Both the position numbers and the translations under genes were made by a program. The notes below the pieces were generated by a model that saw only the letters and a list, made by a program, of their open reading frames with translations, ran no database searches and was not told the DNA's origin. From Cyanophora paradoxa (taxonomy: Eukaryota > Glaucocystophyceae > Cyanophorales > Cyanophoraceae), in contig QPMI01000411.1 of assembly GCA_004431415.1 (NCBI GenBank), positions 1 through 64,000 of the forward strand: 64,000 bases of DNA. Direction: 5' to 3'. Of this stretch, positions 1 through 10,400 are shown in pieces. The stretch's first letter is position 1; each line of letters opens with the position of its first letter.

Positions 1-3000
1 CTACCGCCGAGCGGGTCGGGCAGCAGCACGCAGTACTTGTCGCAGTACCGGACGCGCTCGGGCGTGCCGTCGTACCACGTGCGGGCCCCAGTCGACGGCG
101 TGGCCGTAGCAGTGGAGACCCCGGACGGTCCGGCGACAGGCGCAGCTGAGGAGCTGGCCATGGGCACGTCGCCCTCAGCGTCGCGATCGGCTTCGCTACG
201 GCGGGCCTCGCCTTCCCAGTTGTCCGAGCCACTGCAGGGAAGGGAAGCGAATTGGGGCGTTGCCGCCAATTCGGGCCTCGTGGATCTCGCCCAGCAGCCA
301 ATTAGCGCCTTCGACGACGGTGTCGTAGCAGCGGTAACTGGTGGCCAGCCACGAATCCGAGTCGTCCTTTGCGGCCTCGCGCTGGACGACCTCGGGAATT
401 TCGAGGTTTGCCGGGTACGCCGGGGCGAGCGTACGGACGAGCTCCTCGCACCCCGGGTGCGAGGCGTTAACCATGTCATAGAAATAGCTAACGTCGTCCG
501 GCAGCTTCTGCTGCTCGCGCGGGACGAAGGGCGTGATGCCCGGTCCGGTGCGACCGCTGTCTAGGCAGGACAGCATCCAGCGCGCATGGCTGGGGACTGG
601 GGCGACAACCTCAGAGAGGGTCGGGCCCGTGTTGGCGGAAGAGCGCCAGCGTCCCTCGACATAGTACGGGGGCAGGTGCGACACATGCAGCTCAAAGCGA
701 TCTATGAAGAACGCGTCCCAGTGAAGGTTCCACTGCGTGGTGTCGGCCGGCAGGTCCGGCAGCGGCACGAGCAAGCCGGCGCTGGAGGCGGCGAGCTCGA
801 AGGAAGCGACAGCGCGCTTCAGCATGCGAATGTTCGCCGGGTGGCGGTTCGGCATGACGATTTCCAGCCGCTCCCACTGGGGGCGGTCGGGGTTCTCATG
901 AAACCAGGCGAAGCGGCGCCAGGGCGGCTGGGCCGCTTCAGCTTCGAGCCAGGAGGCGAGCTCCGGGTCGGGAGCGATGTGCAGCGTGACCGGGTTTTGA
1001 GCCGGCTGCAGGCCGCTGTTGGCGAGCCACATGTGCTCGACCTGAGTCGGCAACGGCTAGAGGGGCTGGGCAGCCGATGAGCTCGAAGAGGTGGGCGTCA
1101 ATGCCCGCACGAGAGACAAAGAGCGCGTGCCGCATCCTCTCGCGCGTGTCGTCGTCGACGCCAGCGCTCTCATCGGACTCCATGGGGTCAGGAGAGGGCG
1201 TGCCGGGGCCCTCTTCCGCTTCCCCTTCGCCCTCGCCTCGGCATTTGCCGGCTTGGCGGGGCGGGCCGGCGGCTGGTGCCGCGGGTGCGAGCGGGCTTGG
1301 CGGCAGAGGTCGTTTCGTCGACCTTGCCCTTGCCGCGGCCACGGCGGCCGCGGCGGCCTCACGCTCGGCGACCTCGCGAGCCATGCGGTCGCTGGTCTGG
1401 AGGTCGTCATCGAACTCATCCCAGACCGGACGGTGCGAGCGCTTGGCCGTGAAGCGGCGGCGTACCTCGCCCAGCATCAAGCGCACGCGGTCGCGCGGCT
1501 TTTCGAGCAGAGCAACGGCGCGGACGCCGGACTGCGAGATGCAGTAGCAAACCCAGGTGAAAATGCTACGGTGCATTTCACCCCAGCGGTTCGCGGCAGA
1601 GAACTCGCCGTGGAGGGCGTTCACGAGCCATGAGTACTCGCTCGAGTCACGGACGCCGCCAGGGAGCGGGCCACGGCCCTCACGGGGGACAGTGCGGGAT
1701 GCCAGCAGCTCAATGACATCGTAGTCACAGCACCGCCCGCGGCGAGTGATCGGGTAGGAGCGATCGTAGAACGCTTCAACACTCGGTCCAAGCATGAGGG
1801 GGTCGGCATTCGGGAATTCCCGGAACCGGAGCCCTTCGCCGGGGCCGACGGGGCTGTCTACCACGACCGTGGGGGCGGCGTGATAGGTCCCCAGGCCCAT
1901 GAGCCAGTCGGAGAACAGCAAGCTGCTGAACTCCGTGGGGCGGCGCAGGTCGAGGATCCTGGCCAGGCGGCGCACGGCGACGCGGGGGAGCAACTTGATG
2001 GCCCGGAACCCCTCAAGGTCTGAGCCGTGCTGCACCAGCTCGGACAGGTTCACGAGCGGCGGCTCCCCGGCCATGCAGCGAGCGCGGCGGCTGTTTTGCA
2101 TGGCGATAACGCGCTCGGGGACGGTGCCCTTGGCGCGCGTGTCGAAGCACGTGGCTCCGGCAACCTCAGTCAGCCGCTCCGTGTATGTTTGGAACAGCGA
2201 CAGTGGCGGGGCCACGTCCTTAGGGCTAATCCACGCGAAAAGGCTGCCCTTCTCGAATCCGAGTGCGCCCGGCAGCACCGTAAGGGTCCGGAAACGGATT
2301 ATGGCAAGCACAAGCTGCACGCAGTAAGCGTGGAAGTCGGAATCCTCGTCGAGGAGTTCGCGAGCCGCAGCGAGCGCTGTGCGCATGGCGTGGTAGCCCG
2401 TCACGGTACGGGAGACGTTCCCGTCGGGCGTAATGTCGAACCGCGGGTCGCCGTTTGGTTCGACCTGCAGGTGCTGGATCCCCGGCCATTTCAGGCCCGG
2501 CTGAGCGAGCAGGTACGCCGACGAAATGAGCAGGGATAGCAGCGGTAAACGCTCGCTGTCCGGCAGTGCGCTCGAGTCTGAGGCGAGGCCCCAGACGTTC
2601 GAGGCGGGCGCGTGCCGCTCCCACGACAATAGCATGTCGTCCCAAGCTTTCAGCGAGGCGACGTCGAGCTCATTGGGGTCGTCGGGCCAAAGATCCTCAG
2701 GATCAGGGGCCGAGCCAATACCCGAGCACTTGGTGACGGGGTGGCTGAGTTGGGCACCGCGGATTGCGAGCATCGCAATGCTCGAATCGGGGCCCTCCTG
2801 GAGGCGGTAATCGAGCTTGGCGATCGTCGCCGCAGCCTCGATCACGCAGGCGAGGGAGTGAGCCTCGGTGCGGTGAGCCAGGCGACCCAGCAGCAGGCGC
2901 TCGGGGCGCCGCAGGCCGCAGGCCCCCAGGAACCGGTCAAGGCTATGCCTTTCGGGCCCTCCTGGGCGAGTTCGCGAACGAGCAGCGTCTGCTTCGCGTC

Positions 3001-3075
3001 GTCGAGGCCGTTCGTGAAGAGCAGCCCAATGGCGCGCTCTAGGTCACGGGGCTTGGCCGTCAAGTGGCGTACCAC
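1..3075 (-). CDS. Second reading frame of the retroelement, unknown function, partial
   Basis: This frame opens at 3075, overlapping the Gag stop, with VRHLTAKPRDLERAIGLLF. It continues with shifts near 2940, 1040 and 225 and is still open at position 1 (last residues near CDKYCVLLPDPLGG). The roughly 1,000 residues are mixed alpha/beta in composition. There is an Ala/Pro/Glu-rich linker around 1150-1400 and Trp-rich patches (WNLHWDAFFIDRFELHVSH near 690-745). I recognise no protease (D[ST]G), reverse transcriptase (YxDD), RNase H or integrase motif. It could be an extended Gag-like structural domain or an element-specific ORF placed before pol. There are no local-type introns, unlike the host genes to the right. 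Function unassigned. Confidence 0.4.
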
Positions 3076-5497
3076 TTTGTGAGCGGCATGAGCACCGGGC
3101 TCACGTAGCGGGGCAAGTAGGGCCCGCCCTCGCGCTCGCCCTCTTTCTCCACGTCCGTGGCAGGCACGTGGTCATACGGCATGTAATCCAGTGCCCACGA
3201 CTTCGTGGAGCACCGGGGTGGTGCCTGGGGCACGTCGCGGTCCGGAGAACCGAACGGCCCGAAATAGGCGGGCTTCGAGGTGTCGCTGGCGTAGGGCGCG
3301 GAGCCCTGGCCAGGGTCGGAGCTCGGGGCGGACTCGGAGTCCGTGTCGAGCCGCTCGGCGTCGCTCTCCCCAAGCTCGGACTCCCCGGAGCCGTCCTCGC
3401 TGGCCGGGTTGGCGCAGCGGAGGTCCCGCTCGAACGCAGCCTCGCGAGTGGCATCGTCGAGGGCGCCAGCCGAGATGTCCGCCGCAGCGGCATCGAAGGC
3501 GGCCTGGTCGCGCGCCTTGGCGGCCATGGCGAGGGCGTCGGACGGCTGGCGGACCGCTGCAACGGCCGCAGCCTCGTCCGAGTCGGAATCCGTGCCCACG
3601 GGCATCACATGTACAGACAGCGACCGAATGGACGGGCCGCCCGGAGGGGCGCCGGCGTTCGGGTTGCCGCCTGCAGACGAGGAGCTGGCGCCACGCGCGC
3701 TCTCGTGCAGGGCGGCCTGCTGCTGCATCACTTGCAGGTGCTGGAAGAATGCAGCCATGGCGGCCGAGTTCGGCGAGTCAGAGCGGGGCTCGTTCTCGGC
3801 GCGAACTTGGTTGAACCGGGGCCGCTGCCCGCGGTTCATGTCCTGGCCGTAGCCCCGGCCGCGTCCGCCGCGGCCCTGTGACTCAGCGTCCGGGCAGTCC
3901 CGGCGGATGTGGTCCAGAGACCCGCAGGTCCAGCAGCCCGGCTCACGGTCGTCCTGGGCGCTCTTCTCCTTGCCCTTCCCCAGCGGGCGCTGGTTCGGGC
4001 CGGAGGCAGGGGCGCGGGTGGCGCCGCCCCGGCTGTAGCCGCCGCCGCGGTCCCGGCCGAAGCCGCCGCGGTCGTTGCGGTAGCCGCCGCGGGCGTACGG
4101 CTCCTGGCGGTGCCCGCCGCGGTGCGAGAACCCGCCGCGGGTCGGGCCGGGCTCGCTGCGCTCATCGGCGGCATCCTCCTCGCGCGCCGGCCGATCGCGG
4201 CGCCGCGCGCGCTTATCCGCAATCCCTTTCACCCACTCGGAGTTGGGATATTGGGGAAGGGGGCCGTGCCCCACACGCAGTTCCACGTAAAGTTGGCAGC
4301 GGTCGAGGGCCGGCATCTCCACGTGCATGCACAGGGGCATGGGGACGTGGTCGTGCTCGGGTACCCCAGGCGCTCCTCGTCGGGGTGCCGGCGACCCGCG
4401 ACGGGCGCGCCCTGCGGAGCCTTCGTGCCCGGGGCCGCATTGACGGACTTGACGGGCACGGCCTCGATGGGCTCGTCGCCGTCGTCGTCGCTGGCGGCGG
4501 CCGCTACCGGCGCCAGCTTGCGCACGCGGGCTTCTTAGCTCCGGCGCCTCGAGTTGCGGCCGTGGCCGTGGGGGGCAGCACGGTGCGGCAGCCGTGCGTC
4601 TTGCACGCTGCGACGAAGATTTCGTCGAGCTGGAGCGCGACAGGGCGCCGTCCTGTGCAAGGATGCGCTGCTGCAGCGCGGCGAGGAACGCGCGCAGAGT
4701 GCGCTCGTTCGCCTGGGCGAACCCGGCCATCCGAACATCGAGGTTCTGATATTCCGGGTCCTCGCTCGTCGAGCGGGCCTCGAGCGCAGTGCGCAGACAC
4801 TCCGCATAGTACACGGCGAGGCGCTGGCCCTGGGGCAGCGTGTGCTGCACTAGGGGCATGAACCAGTCATGCCATGAGCGCGGGTCCTCGCCGTGTAGGC
4901 TCAGTGAGAGCCCGGCGGGCCGCGTGCGGGCGCGTCTCATGAATCCATGCCGTGATCGTCGCGAGGAGCCCGGGGCACGCAAGTACGAGTCACGCACGGC
5001 CACGATAGTGGCATGATCGCGCGCGCAGCTCTGCTGCAGCGCCAAGATTGCAGCCTCATCCTCGGCAGTCCGCAGATCAGCCGGGACAAGTCCGAGACGA
5101 GCGAGCAGGCGCGGTCACGCTCCAGGCCAGCAATAGAGGCCTCATAGAGGTCGCGCTTACGCTCAATCTCGGCGCGGAGGGCGCCGGGGCGGATGCGCCC
5201 GACGATCACTCCGGCAAGCGCCTCAGACTTAGTATACTCCTGGCCGCCGGCAGTGTCCGGGCCAAAGAGATACTTCGTCGGCTGAGCCGACTGGAAGTTC
5301 CGGACATCCTTCCGGAACCGGTCACCGTCGGCGAGGCGCGGCTTCGCGGGGAGGAGGCGATCCGCGGGATCATCCTCCGCCGCAGCGGCGGTGCCAGCGA
5401 GCTGCACAGCAAGTTCGGCCTTCGCAGGCTCAACGTGCGCAAGTGCGGACAGCTGGCTACGGACTTCAGAACTGATCAGTTCAGAAGTGTTCGACAT
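3060..5497 (-). CDS. Gag-like polyprotein with CCHC zinc knuckle, frameshifted
   Basis: Start chosen at the ATG at 5497 (MSNTSELISSEV). The N-terminal third is Ala/Glu-rich and helical, and ends with a motif reading LLARLGLVPADLRTAEDEAA after a frame change near 5105. A capsid-like section follows (PLVQHTLPQGQRLAVYYAEC). Then comes an acidic spacer that is only continuous if frames are switched near 4650, 4510 and 4350. The C-terminal part has RGG/RGGY repeats (about 3840-4140), the CCHC knuckle (C-x2-C-x4-H-x4-C) and a long Ser/Asp/Glu-rich tail ending PLTKWYAT at a TGA. The stop overlaps the next frame by about 16 bases, as expected for a Gag followed by a frameshift-accessed product. Known: such knuckles bind element RNA. 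Inferred: nucleocapsid/capsid protein of an LTR-type element. Probably not functional as assembled. Confidence 0.6.
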
Positions 5498-5620
5498 ATT
5501 GCTCTCTTTGCAGCGTATAGCCACGAGAACAGAATGCCAGGGCACAAGATTTGAGCTGCAGCGCACTGCAGATCCGGGACACGGTCTTCTCGTGGCGTGC
5601 GAGAACCGACTCAGGGACAC

Positions 5621-6343
5621 TCAGAGAACTGCCGCTGGCAGACTCCGGGGCACAGTGTGCGACGCGAAGCGTGCAACCGGCGAAGGGACACAGACAATGA
5701 TTGAGACTCTCGCGAGAGCTCGTGCGTGCGCTTCGGTCTGGGGATGCACCGAGCCGCGAGGGACACTAGAGTCACTTCCGAAGCACAATCAGCCCGCCCA
5801 GAGGCGACGCGGCGAAGTGTGCAGCGTAGCACGCCACAAGTGGCGGTCGCCCGAAAGCTCGTCCCAGATCTCTTTAAGCTTATGCGAGCGGCGCGGCGAG
5901 GCGCGCGGCGCGGGCAGAGCCTGGAAGTCCAGCGACCCTTGAAGGTTCGATTCCGGCAGAATGGCGCCTGTCGCGTGCGAGATTAGTGTGTCTAATCGTG
6001 CGCGCGGGAAGCCCGTGCGGAGTGCAAGCTCGGCAGGCGGGGTTTGGCGAGTGCTGCTGCTGTTAGCCACCGGGATGTAGACTGAGGGTGTACCCGTCCA
6101 GCTACGGCGTACCCCGACACACGCATACAAGTGACCGCGGCGCTCTAACTAGCTAGGCGCCGTCGATCTAGCAGCACGAAGGCTGCGCACATCATCTAGA
6201 ACCCTAGCGGCTCACAAACGAGCATCCGCTATAATGTCGGATGCGACAGCGACGACCGTCGGACGCCTCCAAGTGCGGCGCCGGCTGCTCGATTTCTTCC
6301 AGATTTCCTTTCGAATTTCCGTGTTGATTCCCGATCCGAGCAG
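5621..6343. other. Gene-free stretch between retroelement and PPDK fragment
   Basis: No coding frame here has recognisable content. It should hold the 5' untranslated region and any left terminal repeat of the minus-strand retroelement, but no repeat pair can be tested because the other end is outside the window. A candidate splice acceptor (CCGAGCAG, ending at 6343) closes the region just before PPDK similarity begins. The sequence between about 6130 and 6230 is less GC-rich, with several CTAG-type palindromes. Confidence 0.4.
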
Positions 6344-6770
6344 GTTCCTGACGCCGTACATGGAGGGGATCGAGCACCCGATGCACCCGAACGAGCTGAT
6401 GGTGATCGTGCAGAGCGACCCCTTCCAGAAGCTCGACCAGGAGGGCGTCGGGCAGCTCATGCGCATGGCCGTCGAGCGCGGGCGCGCCGTGCGGCCGGAC
6501 CTCGCGTGCGGCATCTGCGGGGAGCACGGGGGGGAGCCGAGCTCGGTCAAGTTCTGCCACCGCATCGGCCTCGACTACGTCTCCTGCTCGCCCTTCCGCG
6601 TCCCCGTGGCGCGCCTGGCGGCGGCCCAGGCGGCCGTCGAGGAGCCCGGCTTCGTCTCCGACTCCACCTCCGCGGGCGCCAAGACATGGTCCGAATTTGC
6701 CGCGCTTCTAGATCTTCCGAATGCAGACGCAGTGCCGGGGCGCCGCTCACTCGCTCGTCACAGGCTGTGA
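6344..6770 (+). pseudogene. PPDK: Pyruvate phosphate dikinase, 3'-terminal fragment
   Basis: The frame encodes the extreme C-terminus of pyruvate, phosphate dikinase (PEP-utilising/TIM-barrel domain). Visible family blocks are [42 protein letters not shown] and the terminal [19 protein letters not shown]. The Cys in CGEHGG is the conserved catalytic-region cysteine of the family. Similarity starts abruptly after an AG at 6343. The preceding 110 bases, although open, carry no PPDK sequence, so the ATP-grasp, swivelling and most barrel segments are missing. The usual spacing between Y..xGI and DPF is enlarged by about 12 residues ([12 protein letters not shown]), possibly an unspliced short intron. 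A C-terminal extension of about 40 residues runs to TGA at 6768-6770. Most likely a truncated copy beside the retroelement; alternatively the last exon of a gene whose upstream exons were displaced. Confidence 0.75.
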
Positions 6771-7478
6771 ATTCGGGTTGTCGCCATCGACGCCAAGCGG
6801 CTGCGGGATGTAATTTTGTGCAGTGATGTAATCCATGTAGATATCGTTTGCAAATCGACGAAAAGGTTGTACATGTACATGTATTCGCAGATGTAATCGT
6901 AGCTATAGTCATTTTCGAGTTGACATTTGGCTTCGAATTCTTCTTTTTGGCCGAGATCGCATGGGCGATCGACTTTCGCTTTCCTGTGTACACGTAGAAG
7001 TCATTGAAATGTACAGTTTAGTCGTTAGCGCTAGCTGTAGTACAGCCTAGGACAATCTTCGTGGCCTGGTAGAGCCTGCCCTTCAGCCTGGCAGCCTCAG
7101 CTGCAGGGGGCTGTCACATTGTAGGGCCCGTTCACCATCGATCGCAACACGAGCCCGCATTCGAGATTCGCTCTCGCCCGGCGGCCAGCCTCGCATCGGA
7201 GCTCGAGGCTGAGGGCGCGAACTTGCGACACGACGATGGAACTTGATCACGTGCACCGAGTCATGATCATCACTCCCAAGATTTTTCCTTGTGATTAGCC
7301 GCGAAGTGTGGTTGTAAATTTCGTGAGCAATTGTGATCGCTGACTACGTGTACGACAACGGCACTGTCTGCCGCGCGGGTTCGAGTTCCCTACATCTGCA
7401 AAGCACGCACGCGCACGCCCCTGCTCCGTGGCAGCGGGCGGCCCTACTGGGTGCGGGGGGGCCCCCCCGGCCCGGGGC
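6771..7478. other. Intergenic, no gene seen
   Basis: This 0.7 kb lies between the PPDK stop and the DDX60-like stop, which converge. It is AT-richer than the flanking exons, with TGTACATGTACATGTA-type alternation near 6865-6885. No open frame has exon-like composition. A TTCGAG-containing 14-mer near 7380 resembles a tRNA T-loop, but no cloverleaf forms around it. Confidence 0.6.
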
Positions 7479-10400
7479 CTAGTAGCGGCGGTCGAGCTCG
7501 AGGGTCTTGAGCTTGTCGTGGAAGTCGGCGAGCGCCGCCGCCACCACCTCCGCCAGCGCGTCCTCCTGCGGCGGGCGCGGGGGCTTGAGGAGGGAGCCGG
7601 GGGCGGGGGCGGGGGCGGGGGCGGGGGCGGGGGCGGGGGCACCTCCTCCTCGGCGAGGAGCTTGGCGAGGGAGGCGGAGAGGGTCTTGAGGACGAGCTTG
7701 AAGTCGTTGAGGACGAACCAGACGTCGCCGGCCTCGAGGCGGTTCCCCGCCTCCAGGTCCCCGCCCTGCCCGTGGCCCATGAAGTCGTACAGGTACGCGT
7801 TCTGCGCGGGCGCGGCGCGGCAGAGTGAGATGGGCCGGGGCGGCGGGAGCACGGGCGGGGCGGGGCGGGGCGGGGCGGGGCGGGCCTGGAGGGTGCCGGT
7901 GCGCTTGCGCGATGCGCGGACGGTCGAGGGGACGACCGGCACGCTCGCCGGCTCCACGCGCACCCCCTCCCGCACCGAGCCCTGCGCGCCCGCCGGGCTC
8001 GGGGAGGGAAGGCGGGGCGGAGGGGCGAGGGGTGCGGACGACGAGGTCCTCGACGGTGTCGAAGCGGTCGCCCTTGCCGGCGATGGCCGAGAAGGGCGAG
8101 CGCGCCTGCGGCCCGAGGGTGAGGCGCCTCTCATGAAGCCAAGCCTCCGGGGCGGGGGAGGGCGCACGAGGAAGGGGATGGCGGCGGCGGCGTCGTCGCC
8201 GGCGAGGAGGGCGGGGGCCGGGGCCGGGGGCGCCGTGGCGGCCGAGGCCGTCCACGCGGGGCTCGTCACCCCCGAGAGCGGCAGCTTCGGCGCCTGCCGC
8301 CCCGCCGCCCCCTGAGCCCGGGCGAGGAGGGCGGGGGGCGGGAGGGCGGGGGCGGCGACCTCCTCGAAGGCGCGCTTGCAGCCGCCGGCGCGGAGGAAGG
8401 CGCGGAGGGAGCGGGCCGCGAGCCGCAGGGCCGCCGCGTTGTGCCGGTCCAGCACCGCCTCCACCTCCTGCCCGCAGCAGCGCAGAGCAGCGCGGCGTCA
8501 GAGGGGGAGGGAGCGAGGGAGGGGGGAACGGGAGGGGAGGGGCTCGCCTCGGGGAGGGCGGGGAGGGTGCCGATGGAGGCGCTCTTCGGGCGGTACGCCG
8601 CCAGCACCGACCGCGGCGTCCTGCGGCCGTCGGTGAGTCGGGCAAGCCGGGCGGGCTCCTGCTTGCGGGCGGGCGCGGGCACCGGATGACGCCGAAGAGG
8701 TGGGAGAGGACGAGGACCAGGCGCCGCGCCGCCTCCGCCACGTTCGGGCGCCCCTGCGCAGCGGCGGGGGCGCTCAGGCGGGGCGGAGCCCTCTGGGCGC
8801 CCTGGCCGGGCTCGCCTGGGCGGCCCCGGGGGCGCGGAGGCCCTCCTCGACGACCCCGTGGAGGGCGCCCGAGCCGACCAGGCGGCACAGCGCGAAGCAC
8901 GCCGGGTCCGAGTTGAAGAGGTGCACCGCCAGCCCCTGCCCCGCCGCTCGGGGGGCGCGGGGGAGGGAGGGCGGGCGGGGCGAGGGGGGCGCACGGAGAG
9001 GCCGTCGAGGGAGGCGTCGCGGTCGATGTAGCGCGAGCGGCGCAGGTACTCCAGCGCGTACCGCACCCTGCCCCCGGGCGCTGAGCGGGGGGGGGGGGGG
9101 GGGGGGCGCGGAGCACGCGTGGAGCAGGCGGGCGGACCGGTGGTAGACCTGGGCGCCGAGGGAGTCGCCGCCGTGGCAGAAGAGCGGCTGCCCGAGCAGC
9201 GAGAGGACCTTCTCCCCCGTCCGCTCCCGCCGCTCGTCCGCCTCCTTGGCTGCGCCGCGATGCGATGCGAGGCTGCGCTCAGCGGCGCGGGCGAGGGGTG
9301 ACCAGGCCGAGCAGGGCGGACCGGGGAGCGGGGGCCGGCCGACGGGCTGCATGCAGGACTGCGTGTAGAGGCAGAGGGAGCGCAGCACGAGGGACGTGGA
9401 GAGCGGGTAGTGCCCTGCCGGCAGCGGGGAGCGGGTCAGAGGGGGGGGGGGGGGGGGGGGGGGGGCGGGCGGGGGCGGACCGCGGAGGCGGGGCATGTCG
9501 GCGATGAGGAGGCGGTTGAGCTTGGGGCGGGGCAGCCCGAAGAAGACCACGTGCCCGATGTCGTCTGCGCGGCGGCGCCCGGCTCAGGCGAGGAGGGGGT
9601 GGAGGCGGGGGGCGCGGGGCGGGGGCGCACCGAAGCCGCGGCGGCCGGCGCGGCCGGACATCTGGCGGTACTGGAGGGCGTTGAGGAAGACCGAGTCGCC
9701 GGCGAAGACCACCGTGCGGCACGGCATGTTGATCCTGCCCCGCCCCCCTCAGCGCCGCCCCGCGGTCCGGGCGGCGCTGGAGCGGAGGGCGGACCCGAGG
9801 GCGAGGGTGCCGGTGGCGAGGACGACCTTGATGTGCTTGCGCCGGAAGAGGATCTCCACCGCCTCGCGGTACTTCTTGTTCAGGCCTGAGGCGCCCGGGT
9901 GTCACGCGCCAAGGCCCCGGCGGGGGGAAGGCAGGCGAGGCGGGCCCCGCACCGGCGTGGTGGACGCCGATGCCGCGGCGGAGGAGCCGCACGAGCGGGC
10001 CGTACCTGCCGCCCCGCCCCGCGCGCCTCAGCGGAGCCGGGTGCGGGGGCGGGGCGGGGCGGACCGGGGGTCGCGGGCGAGCTTCCACTTGACCTCCTCC
10101 ATGAAGTCGGCGTACTCGCTGTCCGTCATCCCCTCGTTCTGCCCCCGCGCCCCGCGGCGTCACCGGGTCTGCAGCGGGCGGGCGGGCCGCGGGCCGCGGG
10201 CGGGGGCGCGCCTTCTTGACGAAGGTGAGGTCCTCGTCGCACGGGTCCTCCTCCACCTCCTCCGCCAGCGACTCTGCGGCGGCCGGGGTTGGCGCCGGGG
10301 GCGGCCGGCGGGGCGGGGCGAAGGGGGGCGGACCGAGGGCGCCCTCCTGGGCCATCTCCTCCATCTCGCGGCCCTTCATCTTCTGCGAGGCCTTCTCCAT

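Larger units (their letters stand above)
1..5620 (-). mobile_element. Degenerate retroelement (Gag-type, CCHC zinc knuckle), truncated by the window edge
   Basis: The minus strand from about 5620 down to position 1 reads as one long coding region of Gag character followed by a second frame, with no introns of the local type. The diagnostic part is a CCHC zinc knuckle (CWTCGSLDHIRRDC, near 3893-3937) inside an Arg-Gly-rich stretch, as in retroviral and LTR-retrotransposon nucleocapsids. The correct frame has to be followed across apparent single-base shifts near 5105, 4650, 4510, 4350, 2940, 1040 and 225, so this copy is either decayed or contains sequencing indels. No reverse transcriptase, integrase or aspartic protease motif was seen; pol would lie left of the window. 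No terminal repeat was identified by eye. The element points away from the truncated PPDK gene at 6344. Confidence 0.65.

Noticed and set aside
7370-7400. GGGTTCGAGTTCCC resembling a tRNA T-arm
   Set aside because: Only three base pairs form the stem, and no anticodon, D-arm or acceptor stem fits on either side.
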